Of a stretch of DNA of 46,619 nucleotides, positions 1-9,083 are shown piece after piece. Below the pieces are notes generated by a model that was not told the origin of the DNA, made no database searches, and worked only from the letters and a program-made list of their open reading frames with translations. The translations under genes were made by a program, and so were the position numbers. Source of the DNA: an uncultured bacterium (GTDB lineage Bacteria; Patescibacteriota; Patescibacteriia; Patescibacteriales; UBA12465); the NCBI GenBank assembly GCA_903874345.1, contig CAIQRY010000044.1:1-46619 (forward strand), written 5' to 3'. Numbering within the stretch: the stretch's first letter is position 1; every line of letters starts with the position of its first letter.

Positions 1-1105
1 CCGCCTTTACCTTCCTTCCTTCGCCGCCGAGTTTTAAGCCTAAGCGATGTTCAGACGGTGAAATGCTAACGACTTCAAAATTTTTAACTTCGCCCGGATT
101 GAATAATTCGGTAATTTTTTCCTTACCGCCTAAATTCAATTGGCTGATATGCGCTAAACCGTGAATTTCTTCATCGAGTTTAACAAATAAGCCAAAAGGA
201 TTAACTTTCAAAATTGTCCCCGGGACGATTTGCCCGATTTGATATTTAGCACTGGCTTCTAGCCACGGATCTTTCATTAATTTCTTAGCGCTTAAGAAAA
301 CTTTCGCGCCGTCAATGGAAATGATTTCCGCCTTAACCTTGTCGCCGACTTTATACATCTCGCTCGGTGAATCAATTCTCTGCCAGGCTAATTCCGAAAT
401 ATGAATTAAGCCTTCAATATTCTCGCCGAAAGCAACAAACACGCCAAAATTCGTAATCGCCGTAATCCGGCCATCAACCGTCATCCCTAAACGATATTTA
501 TCAAGCGCCGGTTTCTGCTTTTTGTTCCAGACATCCTTTTCACTGAAGATGACTTTATTTTCATCCTCGCTTAAGGTCATAACTGTTACTTCGAATTCCT
601 GACCGACAAATGATTTTAATTTTTCTAAAATCTTGCTCTTATCACCGCCGGAAATACGCGGATAATTATCAGGCGCGAGTTGCGAGACCGGCAAGAAACC
701 ATCAATCTGGCAATAACGACTGAGTAAACCGCCTTTATTGGCGTCCATGATTTTAACTTTAACCGTAGTCTTTTCTTTTAAAGCCAGACGTAAATTCTTC
801 CAGGCTTTTTCCTGACCGACTAAACGGAAAGATAATTCTAATTCCCCGTTTTCATTTTCTTCATCAATAACCGCGGCTTCGATTTCATCGCCCGGTTTCA
901 AATCCGAAAACTCCGGTACTTCGTTATACATTTCCGGACCGCGGACCACGCCCATCAAGATGCCGTCGACATCTAATTTCACTTCCGATTTAGAAGCGGC
1001 CACGACGCGACCCTTAACAATATCTCCGACTTGCGGAATTTTAATTTGATCTTTGTCCAACAGCTTGGCGAACTCGCTGTCTTTTTCTAAATCTTTGTCT
1101 TCCAT
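1..1105 (-). CDS. rpsA: 30S ribosomal protein S1, partial (C-terminal end runs off the left edge)
   Basis: Open minus-strand frame from ATG at 1105 to the window edge: MEDKDLEKDSEFAKLLDKDQIKIPQVGDIVKGRVVAAS...; repeated S1/OB-fold motifs such as GRITAITNFGVFVAFGENIEGLIHISEL and GTILKVNPFGLFVKLDEEIHGLAHISQL. Missing from the ORF track because it is truncated. Confidence 0.93.
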   Translation of the reverse strand, partial: MEDKDLEKDSEFAKLLDKDQIKIPQVGDIVKGRVVAASKSEVKLDVDGILMGVVRGPEMYNEVPEFSDLKPGDEIEAAVIDEENENGELELSFRLVGQEKAWKNLRLALKEKTTVKVKIMDANKGGLLSRYCQIDGFLPVSQLAPDNYPRISGGDKSKILEKLKSFVGQEFEVTVMTLSEDENKVIFSEKDVWNKKQKPALDKYRLGMTVDGRITAITNFGVFVAFGENIEGLIHISELAWQRIDSPSEMYKVGDKVKAEIISIDGAKVFLSAKKLMKDPWLEASAKYQIGQIVPGTILKVNPFGLFVKLDEEIHGLAHISQLNLGGKEKITELFNPGEVKNFEVVSISPSEHRLGLKLGGEGRKVKA

Positions 1106-1143
1106 ATAATAAAAAAATTTCCTTCAACCCGATAAAAATCGAG

Positions 1144-1185
1144 TTCCGCGACCACCTAGGGGTAAGACCCTTAAAATCCGCGGAA
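1144..1185 (-). promoter_or_regulatory. Structured rpsA 5' leader (nested inverted repeats)
   Basis: ttccgcg (1144-1150) pairs with cgcggaa (1179-1185); inner gggt-aag-accc at 1160-1170. Confidence 0.45.
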
Positions 1186-1219
1186 TTGCTTAGAGGTGAG
1201 TATTTAATTGATTATTTCT

Positions 1220-1248
1220 AGTATAAATGAAAAATCTTTCGCTGTCAA
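1220..1248 (-). promoter_or_regulatory. Sigma70-type promoter for rpsA
   Basis: Minus strand TTGACA-N17-TATACT. Confidence 0.75.
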
Positions 1249-1268
1249 GACATTCAAAAGAAACGAAA

Positions 1269-1297
1269 TTGACAAAGCCAGGACTTAAAATTAAGAT
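1269..1297 (+). promoter_or_regulatory. Promoter for the 1326 ORF
   Basis: TTGACA-N17-TAAGAT about 28 nt upstream of the ATG. Confidence 0.6.
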
Positions 1298-1325
1298 AAT
1301 AGTGGACCTTTAAAAAATACGTACC

Positions 1326-1787
1326 ATGGACAAGAAAGAACTAGTTAAAATTGGCGACCCCAATGTTAATTTGGTCAAAATTTATCTTCGTAATAAAGCG
1401 AACGCCCAAACCCAATTGAATTTTTATCGCCGGGAATTGGCCCAAATCTTTGTCCGTCGCTTATCCGGCCGAATTGATGATCACTTTTTCCCCCTGATTG
1501 AACTTCTCTCTTACAAAGACCGCGGCGAAGAACTGAATGGCCCGTTGTTAATGGCTCTTCTTGCGGAAAGCATTCACTTTGAAGAAGACGGAGACCACTT
1601 AGGCGAGCCCTTCTTGAAAAATGCTTTCTGCTTCGTGGGTGGTGAAGAGCTACGGAAAATATATCCTGACGAGCTTTCCTTGCAGCAAGTCTTAAATCAG
1701 GCGAACAAACTATTCGCGCCCGTCTTTACACTGCGCTTTGCCGATTTCGACGACCCGAAAGTAGAATTTCTCCTGGAGGCCGGCTAA
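1326..1787 (+). CDS. Hypothetical protein (153 aa)
   Basis: ORF with its own promoter upstream and terminator downstream; no recognisable family. Confidence 0.75.
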   Translation: MDKKELVKIGDPNVNLVKIYLRNKANAQTQLNFYRRELAQIFVRRLSGRIDDHFFPLIELLSYKDRGEELNGPLLMALLAESIHFEEDGDHLGEPFLKNAFCFVGGEELRKIYPDELSLQQVLNQANKLFAPVFTLRFADFDDPKVEFLLEAG

Positions 1788-1813
1788 GCCCTCAACTAAA
1801 AAAATCAAAAACA

Positions 1814-1842
1814 AAAAAACGGATCTCAAACATCCGTTTTTT
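1814..1842. terminator. Rho-independent terminator, possibly bidirectional
   Basis: aaaaaacggat...atccgtttttt hairpin. Confidence 0.75.
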
Positions 1843-1866
1843 ATTAAAAAATTTTATTTCTTATTT

Positions 1867-2703
1867 TTAAAAACAATCTAAAAAATTTTTTTCTAAATCC
1901 TCTAAATCTTTTAAACCCTGTAAATATTTTTCTTTAATTGGCCCCTCATTATTAATTAAACCTTGAGAATAAAGATACCAATCCGCTAAATAAGCTTGCT
2001 TATCCGCGCCGATCATAATTGTCCCACCGGCCGGGTTGTTATGAATAAAACCCATTTCCGCCGCTTGCGTATAAGTTTTCTTAATCTGCTCGAAGATGTC
2101 CGCGAGTGGCCAATTCTTCTTAATTTGTTCCTTGCCGGCCATAAGAATTTCACTCAGATCAGAACCAGTAATAAATTCTTCTAAAATCGAGCCTCGCAGA
2201 TCATCATAAACAGCCCCATAAAATTTCGGTACACCTTTAACACCCTGCAAATCTTCTAGCGCCTTGGCTTCATTATATAAATAATCAATGATTAATTTGT
2301 CTTGATGATGGTCAAGCGGATTGATTATCTCATAGCGTGGTTCGGAATCGGTCCGCCAGGGCGTGTTAGAGACCGCGGCGAGCGAAAAGCGTCGTTCCAA
2401 ATCTTGAACATCGGTAAAAGTTCTTTCTAATAGATATATTTCCTGACCCGTTTTCGGGTCAAAAGCTCTTAACTTAAAAAGCGGCCCAAAAACGCCGCTA
2501 CTACAAATTTCCCTCTCGCCCCTCAGTTCTAAGTCGTGCTGCAATAATTCATCTTTAACTTTAATTAAGTCGGGTAAAACCAATTTTGCCTCTTTATTTA
2601 GCGGCCCCTCTAGGTCTTCAATCTGTTCCGGCTTAAGCGGTTCATCATCAGGATTAAAGACTAATAAATCCTCATGATCGTTAGGGTGATAAATTTTGGA
2701 CAT
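1867..2703 (-). CDS. Protein-kinase-fold protein, predicted catalytically degenerate
   Basis: YNEAKALEDLQGVKGVPKFYGAV, ILEEFITGSDL and GFIHNNPAGGTIMIGADKQAYLADWYL match the order of kinase helix C, hinge, catalytic loop and metal loop; HGD is replaced by HNN. Confidence 0.55.
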   Translation of the reverse strand: MSKIYHPNDHEDLLVFNPDDEPLKPEQIEDLEGPLNKEAKLVLPDLIKVKDELLQHDLELRGEREICSSGVFGPLFKLRAFDPKTGQEIYLLERTFTDVQDLERRFSLAAVSNTPWRTDSEPRYEIINPLDHHQDKLIIDYLYNEAKALEDLQGVKGVPKFYGAVYDDLRGSILEEFITGSDLSEILMAGKEQIKKNWPLADIFEQIKKTYTQAAEMGFIHNNPAGGTIMIGADKQAYLADWYLYSQGLINNEGPIKEKYLQGLKDLEDLEKNFLDCF

Positions 2704-2771
2704 ATCTTTATTGCCAAATTTATTATTTACCTGACAAGGTTACCATAAATTAGCGAAAAAATCAAAAAAAA

Positions 2772-2795
2772 GTGACCCCGGATTTTTGGGGTCAC
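2772..2795 (-). terminator. Rho-independent terminator
   Basis: gtgacccc...ggggtcac followed on the minus strand by a T run. Confidence 0.8.
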
Positions 2796-2819
2796 CTGCT
2801 CTAGTCAGGAGCGAAGGGT

Positions 2820-3614
2820 TTACTTCCATCTGATGACGGAAATCTGATAATCAATTCCCTCAGGCGGAAGCTTAAGATAATTTTTGAGACAAACACTGGA
2901 AAAGGTTGTTTGCTTGTCACCAAGAATAATGTAGGATATTTCTTCGGGCTTAATCAGGGCCGGAATAAAACATTCCCTGGGGAAATCGAGGATTAAAGCC
3001 TCTTTTTCCTGTAAATTAGCCGCGAAGATAATCGCTTTGTCCGCTTTAGCATTGTTAACATTAACCAGATTCTCAGTCGAAAAGAAAAACTTTTTGTAAT
3101 TAGAAGTTTTATCTTTTCCGCGGGTCAAGCTAATCGTAGCGCTGACTTCAAGATAATCCAGGGCTGACAATAATGTCAGACCTTGTCTGGCCGCTTCATC
3201 TTTCTCTTCTTGCCAGGAAAAATACATCTCCGGGTTACTCGAGAAGTCAACGAGGCGCCAACCCACGCCGCTAACCTTAAGCGGCAGCGCCGGGGAATGA
3301 ATCTTCCAAAACATTGCGAGGTCGCTAGTGTTCAGACCGAACACTGGCACAAGATAAAAATCTGACCCGTTGGTGTTTTTTTCGAGACATTTCCTTAGAG
3401 TCGTTTCGGAATAAGGAATAATTTCTTCAGGAGCATTCGTCGCGCCTATTTCCTGATCATTAGTAACCTTATAGGTTAATTTGGACCAGAAAACGGAGGC
3501 CTCTTGCCGGGAGATAAATCTCTCCCCTAATATTTCCCGCGCTTTTTGTGGGGAAACCTGTCCCCAGACATTAAGCAACGGTATTAAAAACAATAATAAT
3601 ACCAATTTCTTCAT
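2820..3614 (-). CDS. Hypothetical secreted protein (264 aa)
   Basis: N-terminal signal peptide MKKLVLLLFLIPLLNVWGQ; own promoter and terminator. Confidence 0.75.
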   Translation of the reverse strand: MKKLVLLLFLIPLLNVWGQVSPQKAREILGERFISRQEASVFWSKLTYKVTNDQEIGATNAPEEIIPYSETTLRKCLEKNTNGSDFYLVPVFGLNTSDLAMFWKIHSPALPLKVSGVGWRLVDFSSNPEMYFSWQEEKDEAARQGLTLLSALDYLEVSATISLTRGKDKTSNYKKFFFSTENLVNVNNAKADKAIIFAANLQEKEALILDFPRECFIPALIKPEEISYIILGDKQTTFSSVCLKNYLKLPPEGIDYQISVIRWK

Positions 3615-3697
3615 GATTACTGGGGGTTTTAATGAATTTTTAAATAACTTTAGGTTGGTCTTAAATCAGCTTTTTAAACTAAAATAAGCAACTATTA

Positions 3698-3726
3698 TTT
3701 ATACCATAAGTAAAAATATATGTCAA
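3698..3726 (-). promoter_or_regulatory. Promoter for the 2820-3614 gene
   Basis: Minus strand TTGACA-N17-TATAAA. Confidence 0.7.
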
Positions 3727-3739
3727 TAGTAGGCTAAAA

Positions 3740-5650
3740 TTAGTTATAACTAGTAACCCTGACTAGTTTATCGTGGCCATATTCATCTCCGATAGAAAAC
3801 TTATTGACAATAATATTTTCATCATCAATATTTTTCAATTTTTCCGCGTATTCTTTATGTAAATTATGCCCCAGGCCCTTAGCCGTTGAGTATTTCTCTA
3901 ACTGTATCTTTGTCTGTTCGAAGGCACCGGTTGGCTTGGTAAAATCTTTGATTAAACCATCTAAATCCATCTGCAAATATTTTGCTTGTTTATTTTCAAG
4001 ATAAGGGACCACCATCTTAACATAAACATCTTTATCGGCGGCTTCTTCCTGCATCTTCATTAATTTATTATAAGTAACGTCCTGAAATGACTCGTCTGTA
4101 AAAGTAACCATCCATCGGTTTTCATTGACATTTTTTTCCGAACTAAATCTGTCTAGACCCTCCAAGGTCGAGCTAATTACTTTTTCTTGAGTATTGCCGC
4201 TGGTCGGAACTTGTCTTAAAACCTGGACGGCTTCGTTAATATTCTTACATACCTTAAAAGAATTGGCATGATCCGAAAAAAATTCGATGGTTATTTCCGC
4301 TTTAGAATCGGGATAATTATCAAGCAAATATTGGGCGATCCCAGCTATCGTGGGCGCCATTGACGGGCTAATATCAATAGCGATCAATCCTTTCGTATTA
4401 TTATTAATCGGCGGCAGCTCAATGCGTGGATGAGACGTAACCGATATCGAGTCGGGTGTTGGCCCTAATTCAACCGGAATATTAGGAATCTTCTGCATCG
4501 TCATACCTTCCGCCATCAAATTAACTTTCACATAGCGGCATTCTTCTAATAATTTCTGGTACTTATCCGGGTTGCTTTGCTTTATTTTTTCAATTTCTTT
4601 TTCCGTATAATTTTTACCATTGTCTTTTTTCAAATCGGTTAGATAAGTAATCCCGGCTTCAGGCCCGCTCTTGCTGTCAGCGACCTTAATAATAATTGGC
4701 TTTTCGGCAATACCATCAAGTCGTTCCGGGTTTAAGCCGGAAGGCACTGCTTTATATTTTTCTTTGGCCTCTTTTACAAATTCATTAATACCCTCTTCAA
4801 CCGCTTCCGCTCCATTAATACCTCTATTTTCAGCTAAATTGGCATTTCCTCCTCGGCGCTCGTCATCAATTTTATTTTCAAGAACAAACTTATTAGTTTT
4901 AAGTGGCGGATTATCCCAATTATTAGTTTTCCGTTGATCACTCGAAGAATACATGACTATGTCATGAGACATAAAATCATGATAATTCGCCTCATTAATC
5001 TGGCTGAGAAAAAGCTTAACCTGCGCTTTTATTTGCTCGGCTTGATCGGCCGGAATATCGGCTTTATCTGTCTCATAACTATTAGATAGATCCAATTGAG
5101 CTAAATTATTTAAATCTAGGTTTTCCGATGATTCGGCGTCAAGATGATAGGTTTTATCACCGCCTTCTATTTTCTTTTCACTCTTATCATTAAGCTCAAT
5201 ATTAAACTTTTTAGCGCTCGTCTCTGGTTTCGTCGGCTCCGCCGCCTGCGCCTGAGGCGCAAATTTCAAAAATAATAAAAGAGAGACAAACGCCGCTTTA
5301 CCGGCCTGGCTGCGAATCATCTTTTTAAAAATATTCGGATCCTGATAGGTCTCGACTTGACTCGCGAGCGACTCCTTTAAGCTCTGATTAAAATCCTCAA
5401 TCTCGGCGATATTGATATTCTCATCGCCCATGGCGTATTTTAAATATTCCTCCGGATTCATACCGGTAATCGCCTCTAATTCTTCCGGCGACATTTCTCC
5501 TTTTTCGTCTAATTGCCCCTGAACTTTTTCGAGGTCTGACAAAAGCGAGCGATCGCGACCGCTTTCGTTTACTTTAAATTCTTTTTCTGGCGCGGGCGCC
5601 TTGCTCTCTTCTTCGCTTTGGCCGAACCCTAATTTATTCCAAATACTCAT
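3740..5650 (-). CDS. Membrane-anchored VWA-domain protein, possibly with an OmpA-like segment
   Basis: MIDAS-type motifs: IAIDISPSM (DxSxS), VPTSGNTQ and VTFTDESF; N-terminal hydrophobic segment AAFVSLLLFLKFAPQAQA; GGNANLAENRGINGAEAVEEGI resembles the OmpA-like C-terminal motif. Confidence 0.65.
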   Translation of the reverse strand: MSIWNKLGFGQSEEESKAPAPEKEFKVNESGRDRSLLSDLEKVQGQLDEKGEMSPEELEAITGMNPEEYLKYAMGDENINIAEIEDFNQSLKESLASQVETYQDPNIFKKMIRSQAGKAAFVSLLLFLKFAPQAQAAEPTKPETSAKKFNIELNDKSEKKIEGGDKTYHLDAESSENLDLNNLAQLDLSNSYETDKADIPADQAEQIKAQVKLFLSQINEANYHDFMSHDIVMYSSSDQRKTNNWDNPPLKTNKFVLENKIDDERRGGNANLAENRGINGAEAVEEGINEFVKEAKEKYKAVPSGLNPERLDGIAEKPIIIKVADSKSGPEAGITYLTDLKKDNGKNYTEKEIEKIKQSNPDKYQKLLEECRYVKVNLMAEGMTMQKIPNIPVELGPTPDSISVTSHPRIELPPINNNTKGLIAIDISPSMAPTIAGIAQYLLDNYPDSKAEITIEFFSDHANSFKVCKNINEAVQVLRQVPTSGNTQEKVISSTLEGLDRFSSEKNVNENRWMVTFTDESFQDVTYNKLMKMQEEAADKDVYVKMVVPYLENKQAKYLQMDLDGLIKDFTKPTGAFEQTKIQLEKYSTAKGLGHNLHKEYAEKLKNIDDENIIVNKFSIGDEYGHDKLVRVTSYN

Positions 5651-5670
5651 ATGTTTTTTGCTTAAATTAT

Positions 5671-6249
5671 TTATTTTTTTAAGTTAAAAAAATTATCAAT
5701 CAAGTCATTTGGCGTCTCGCCGGTTTGAGTAGACAAGACTTTGAGAAATTCCTGCCGACTGAAAGAACCTAATAACGCCTGCGCGGCCACTTCTGCTTTT
5801 TTAGCGCCTAATTTACTTAATAATAAATTAAGATAGCGGTTAAAGTTCTTATAAAGAACCACGCGTAATTGAAATTGGTAGTTAAGATCGTCGTCCGAAA
5901 TTGATAAAAGTTTTTTAGTTTTAATTATTTCTGTTAAGTAATATAGAATATCATGATTAAAATCGACGATCGGGAAAAAATTATCTTCATTCTCCTGATT
6001 AATAAAGTTTAGGGTGCGTGTTAAATCTGGTTTTACTTTTAATTCCCATTTATCAAATTCCGGATATTTTTCTAAAAACTCCGGGAGACTAACCCCTTCT
6101 TTAATAAAGGCTAAAATCTCATCCGCTTTTTTGGGATCAGAAATAATTAATCCAGGTAAAATTTGACTAATTAGACTCTCTAGTAAAATCCGATCCTGCC
6201 AAAAAGAATTAGGTTTATCACCTTCTTTAATTGTTTGTGTCTTGTTCAT
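5671..6249 (-). CDS. Hypothetical protein (192 aa), first gene of the VWA operon
   Basis: ORF 20 nt upstream of the VWA gene on the same strand; TATTAT -10 (6256-6261) only 6 nt from the ATG. Confidence 0.7.
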   Translation of the reverse strand: MNKTQTIKEGDKPNSFWQDRILLESLISQILPGLIISDPKKADEILAFIKEGVSLPEFLEKYPEFDKWELKVKPDLTRTLNFINQENEDNFFPIVDFNHDILYYLTEIIKTKKLLSISDDDLNYQFQLRVVLYKNFNRYLNLLLSKLGAKKAEVAAQALLGSFSRQEFLKVLSTQTGETPNDLIDNFFNLKK

Positions 6250-6305
6250 GCTTTAATAATAGCATTATTTATGACGAAAAATAAAGGTTGGGGCGAGGAT
6301 ATAAA

Positions 6306-6330
6306 AAAGCTGAGGAGTGAGCTCAGCTTT
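6306..6330 (-). terminator. Rho-independent terminator
   Basis: aaagctgag...ctcagcttt with a minus-strand T run. Confidence 0.7.
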
Positions 6331-6346
6331 ATCTTGTCAGAATCAA

Positions 6347-6763
6347 TTAAAGAGCGGCTTTTAAGTCGATGGCCTCAACTTGCTCGGCCGTGACCTCAAT
6401 CATCCTTTCGCTGCCGTAATAATACGGGCTTAAAATGATCGTGTGTGTGTACTTCTTCCCCTCTCGGCAATAATTAATTAATTTTCCATTGTGGAAGTAG
6501 CCGCCGAAATGGCTAAACTTGAGCTTAGTGTCGAGCTGACTCAGCTTCGAATCTAAATGTGTTTTGCCGTTAAGACTCAACATATTATGAAGCCCGAAAG
6601 TAATATCCTCTGAATAGCCTGTACAAAAAACTGACTTGGTCAACTTTTCGCTGGCGTCGATAAGCGCCAAACAGGCTTTTTTGGTTTCGTCGCCGCAATC
6701 CCGAGAATTAAGAATAACGAACTTCAGAATATCAAGCTGTCTTTTAGTTACCTTCTTTTTCAT
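6347..6763 (-). CDS. Hypothetical protein (138 aa), module copy 2, gene B
   Basis: Paralogue of 7506-7958: MKKKVTKRQLDILKFVILNSRDCGDETKKACLALIDAS vs MKKKKPSKEQISALKYLILNSKDADDEDKKICFALIDAS. Confidence 0.8.
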   Translation of the reverse strand: MKKKVTKRQLDILKFVILNSRDCGDETKKACLALIDASEKLTKSVFCTGYSEDITFGLHNMLSLNGKTHLDSKLSQLDTKLKFSHFGGYFHNGKLINYCREGKKYTHTIILSPYYYGSERMIEVTAEQVEAIDLKAAL

Positions 6764-6793
6764 CCCTTAGATTATTAGATTAATATTATCTGG

Positions 6794-7333
6794 CTATTCC
6801 ACGGTCACAACCGGTGAGGTTGTCCAGCCGCTATTCTGGTCATCGTCCATTTTCATGCTTTTATGCAAGGCCAGAAATGTTATTTTGCAACGGGAAATGT
6901 CGATCGGTTTATTCAACCGCTCAATCGTCCGCCAGCCCTCTTCATCAATCGCCCCGAATTTATAAGTTGAATTCCAGGTACGAACAGTGAATGGGGCTTG
7001 AGGGATAGTGACCACATCCTTCATAGGAGAAGCGATGCCGACTTTCTCATAAATCTCTCCGATAGCGCGCCGGCTCGCTGCCCCGGCCCCGCCCGGAGCA
7101 TCAACGTCGCCCCTGAGATCGGGGTGCTGCATTTGCCAAACATTTTCCCAGGCTTTTTCGCAGGCCGGCATAACATCTGCCAATTTTTTGTTCTCATCTG
7201 CCGCACAGAAGAAAATACTTAAGATTACAATCACGCCATTCGGCGAGAAACCGCGATCCAGGAAGGCTTCGATTTTCTCAATCTCTTCCAGGTTAAACCG
7301 CGAGGTCATTTTTTCTTTTAATAACTTGTCCAT
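6794..7333 (-). CDS. Hypothetical protein, module copy 2, gene A
   Basis: ORF listed as 6794..7387, but the promoter at 7391-7419 places the TSS near 7384, so the start is probably ATG at 7333 (MDKLLKEK...). C-terminal half resembles the C-terminus of 7996-9021. Confidence 0.7.
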   Translation of the reverse strand: MDKLLKEKMTSRFNLEEIEKIEAFLDRGFSPNGVIVILSIFFCAADENKKLADVMPACEKAWENVWQMQHPDLRGDVDAPGGAGAASRRAIGEIYEKVGIASPMKDVVTIPQAPFTVRTWNSTYKFGAIDEEGWRTIERLNKPIDISRCKITFLALHKSMKMDDDQNSGWTTSPVVTVE

Positions 7334-7390
7334 TTTGTCTATTTTTAGTTCAACCTTTGATTTGTTAAGGAAAAAGTAATTTAACAAAAA

Positions 7391-7419
7391 ATATTACCAT
7401 TAAAATTACATGGTGTCAA
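7391..7419 (-). promoter_or_regulatory. Promoter of module copy 2
   Basis: Minus strand TTGACA-N17-TAATAT. Confidence 0.7.
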
Positions 7420-7451
7420 TTATAAATCTTTGACTTTTTTTGGATATAAAA

Positions 7452-7475
7452 AACCGCTGCTTTGAAACAGCGGTT
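7452..7475 (-). terminator. Rho-independent terminator of module copy 1
   Basis: aaccgctg...cagcggtt with a minus-strand T6 tail. Confidence 0.75.
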
Positions 7476-7505
7476 AGGCAAAAAATTTGGGCAGTTGAAA
7501 CTTGC

Positions 7506-7958
7506 TTATTGCGCGACAGATCTCGACAAATTGTGGAGAGTGTCTTTCAGCTCGACCCTGGAAACTCGGTTTTTGTTGATGCTCGTAGCCTGGCGATCAT
7601 AGCGGGTATCGGAGAGCCAAACGGTAAAATCCCATTTGCCTTTGACGCGTATTTTGGAATACCAGATCTTATTGCGGAAATAACCACCATGAAAGGAGAA
7701 ACGATACTTCGTCCCCAGGGCTGTCATAATCGCATCCAAGTGGGTACTGCCAACGCTACTGACCATCCGGTCAATCCCTGGAATTTCACCGTCGATAGGC
7801 AGGTCCTTAATTGTAAAATAAACCGGTTTCGTAAAACCCTGGCTGGCATCAATCAGAGCGAAACAGATTTTCTTGTCTTCATCATCAGCGTCTTTGGAAT
7901 TCAGGATCAAATACTTCAAAGCACTGATCTGTTCTTTGCTTGGTTTTTTCTTTTTCAT
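7506..7958 (-). CDS. Hypothetical protein (150 aa), module copy 1, gene B
   Basis: Track ORF 7506..8108 overlaps the upstream gene; conservation with 6347-6763 starts exactly at MKKKKPSKEQ (ATG at 7958). Confidence 0.8.
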   Translation of the reverse strand: MKKKKPSKEQISALKYLILNSKDADDEDKKICFALIDASQGFTKPVYFTIKDLPIDGEIPGIDRMVSSVGSTHLDAIMTALGTKYRFSFHGGYFRNKIWYSKIRVKGKWDFTVWLSDTRYDRQATSINKNRVSRVELKDTLHNLSRSVAQ

Positions 7959-7995
7959 CTTTTCTAAATTATGAGACAACAATTTACATTCGGAA

Positions 7996-9021
7996 TTATT
8001 CTTTCTCAACCATTTGCAACTTGGTGACATGCAGTGTTCCTTCTTTGGTACGGAAGTAATCCGTCGTGCGATAAAGAAACCCGATTGTTTTTTCATTGAT
8101 AAGCTCATCCGGTATCTGGCTGATTAGATAAGCATAATTCGGCTCATAGAAATCCGCCATCTCCCCGAATTCCTGGTAAACATTAATCTCGGCGCCGAGC
8201 TTATATGGTTTCGGGACAGGAGTAGTTTCGTTTTTATAGTGCAGGTGGCTGCCGTTTAAAGCAATCCAAATACCGATACGCATGAATAGCTTTTCAATCT
8301 CGCCTGGGGCAATAAAGTAATAGCCCTCTTTGTAGAAATTAATAATCGGCTTAATCTGCTCTTTTAACCTGTTCGCCCTTTCAAGATCAACCGGCTTAAT
8401 TAAGCCCTGGACCGAAGGATAAGCATCTTCCAGGCCTGACCCTTCCCCGTTTTTGCCGTAGAAGATAATGGAAGTTGATTGATAGTCACTGTTGAGAACA
8501 CGCGGGCTTCCTTTAGGATTAAGCGCGAAGGCAACTGTGTCCGGTAAAATATCAGCTGGTATCTGCGCCATGAGTTCGGCAAAGCTGATTTTACAGAAAC
8601 CATAATAACCGCCAATCCTGACAAAAATATCCCTGGTCGCCAGTGGCTTGAGGCCAACAGCTCGCGTTGTTAATTCGCTACCTTCTTCAAAATTAAAGGC
8701 CTGTGTTCTGGGATTACAATGATTTTTCACATAGAAGAGATCAAAATACTTTTCATCCTCTTCGCTGGTGGTGTAAATTTTCCCGTTGATTCCTTGCATT
8801 GCCGGCTTAACATATTTGATCTGCTTCATCCTTTGCGCCAGAATTTTGTCAGAAATTTCCGGAATTTTTTTCTCCCATTCGTAATCACTCAGGGCGAGGG
8901 CCAGAGCCTTTCTCGGATTTCTTTCGCCTTTATAGGCGAGCGAAGGGTTTCTCCCTCTTTTCCTTTTAGCAGCCGCGTGAAGAATAACTTTACGAGCAGC
9001 GCTTACTTTAACATTTTCCAT
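7996..9021 (-). CDS. Hypothetical protein (341 aa), module copy 1, gene A
   Basis: ORF with promoter at 9084-9112; possible internal repeat ELMAQIPADILPDTVAFAL / YLISQIPDELINEKTIGFLY. Confidence 0.8.
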   Translation of the reverse strand: MENVKVSAARKVILHAAAKRKRGRNPSLAYKGERNPRKALALALSDYEWEKKIPEISDKILAQRMKQIKYVKPAMQGINGKIYTTSEEDEKYFDLFYVKNHCNPRTQAFNFEEGSELTTRAVGLKPLATRDIFVRIGGYYGFCKISFAELMAQIPADILPDTVAFALNPKGSPRVLNSDYQSTSIIFYGKNGEGSGLEDAYPSVQGLIKPVDLERANRLKEQIKPIINFYKEGYYFIAPGEIEKLFMRIGIWIALNGSHLHYKNETTPVPKPYKLGAEINVYQEFGEMADFYEPNYAYLISQIPDELINEKTIGFLYRTTDYFRTKEGTLHVTKLQMVEKE

Positions 9022-9083
9022 TTTCTGTTTTGGGTTTAGACTTGGGTTTATATTGAATTTTTAAGGTAATTACTTAACAAAAG

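Noticed and set aside
7021-7206. 61-aa minus-strand ORF inside the A' gene
   Set aside because: Alternative frame within a better supported gene; no independent start signal or homology.
7440-7967. 175-aa plus-strand ORF
   Set aside because: Antisense to the B gene 7506-7958, which has a clear paralogue; the plus ORF also runs through the terminator hairpin.
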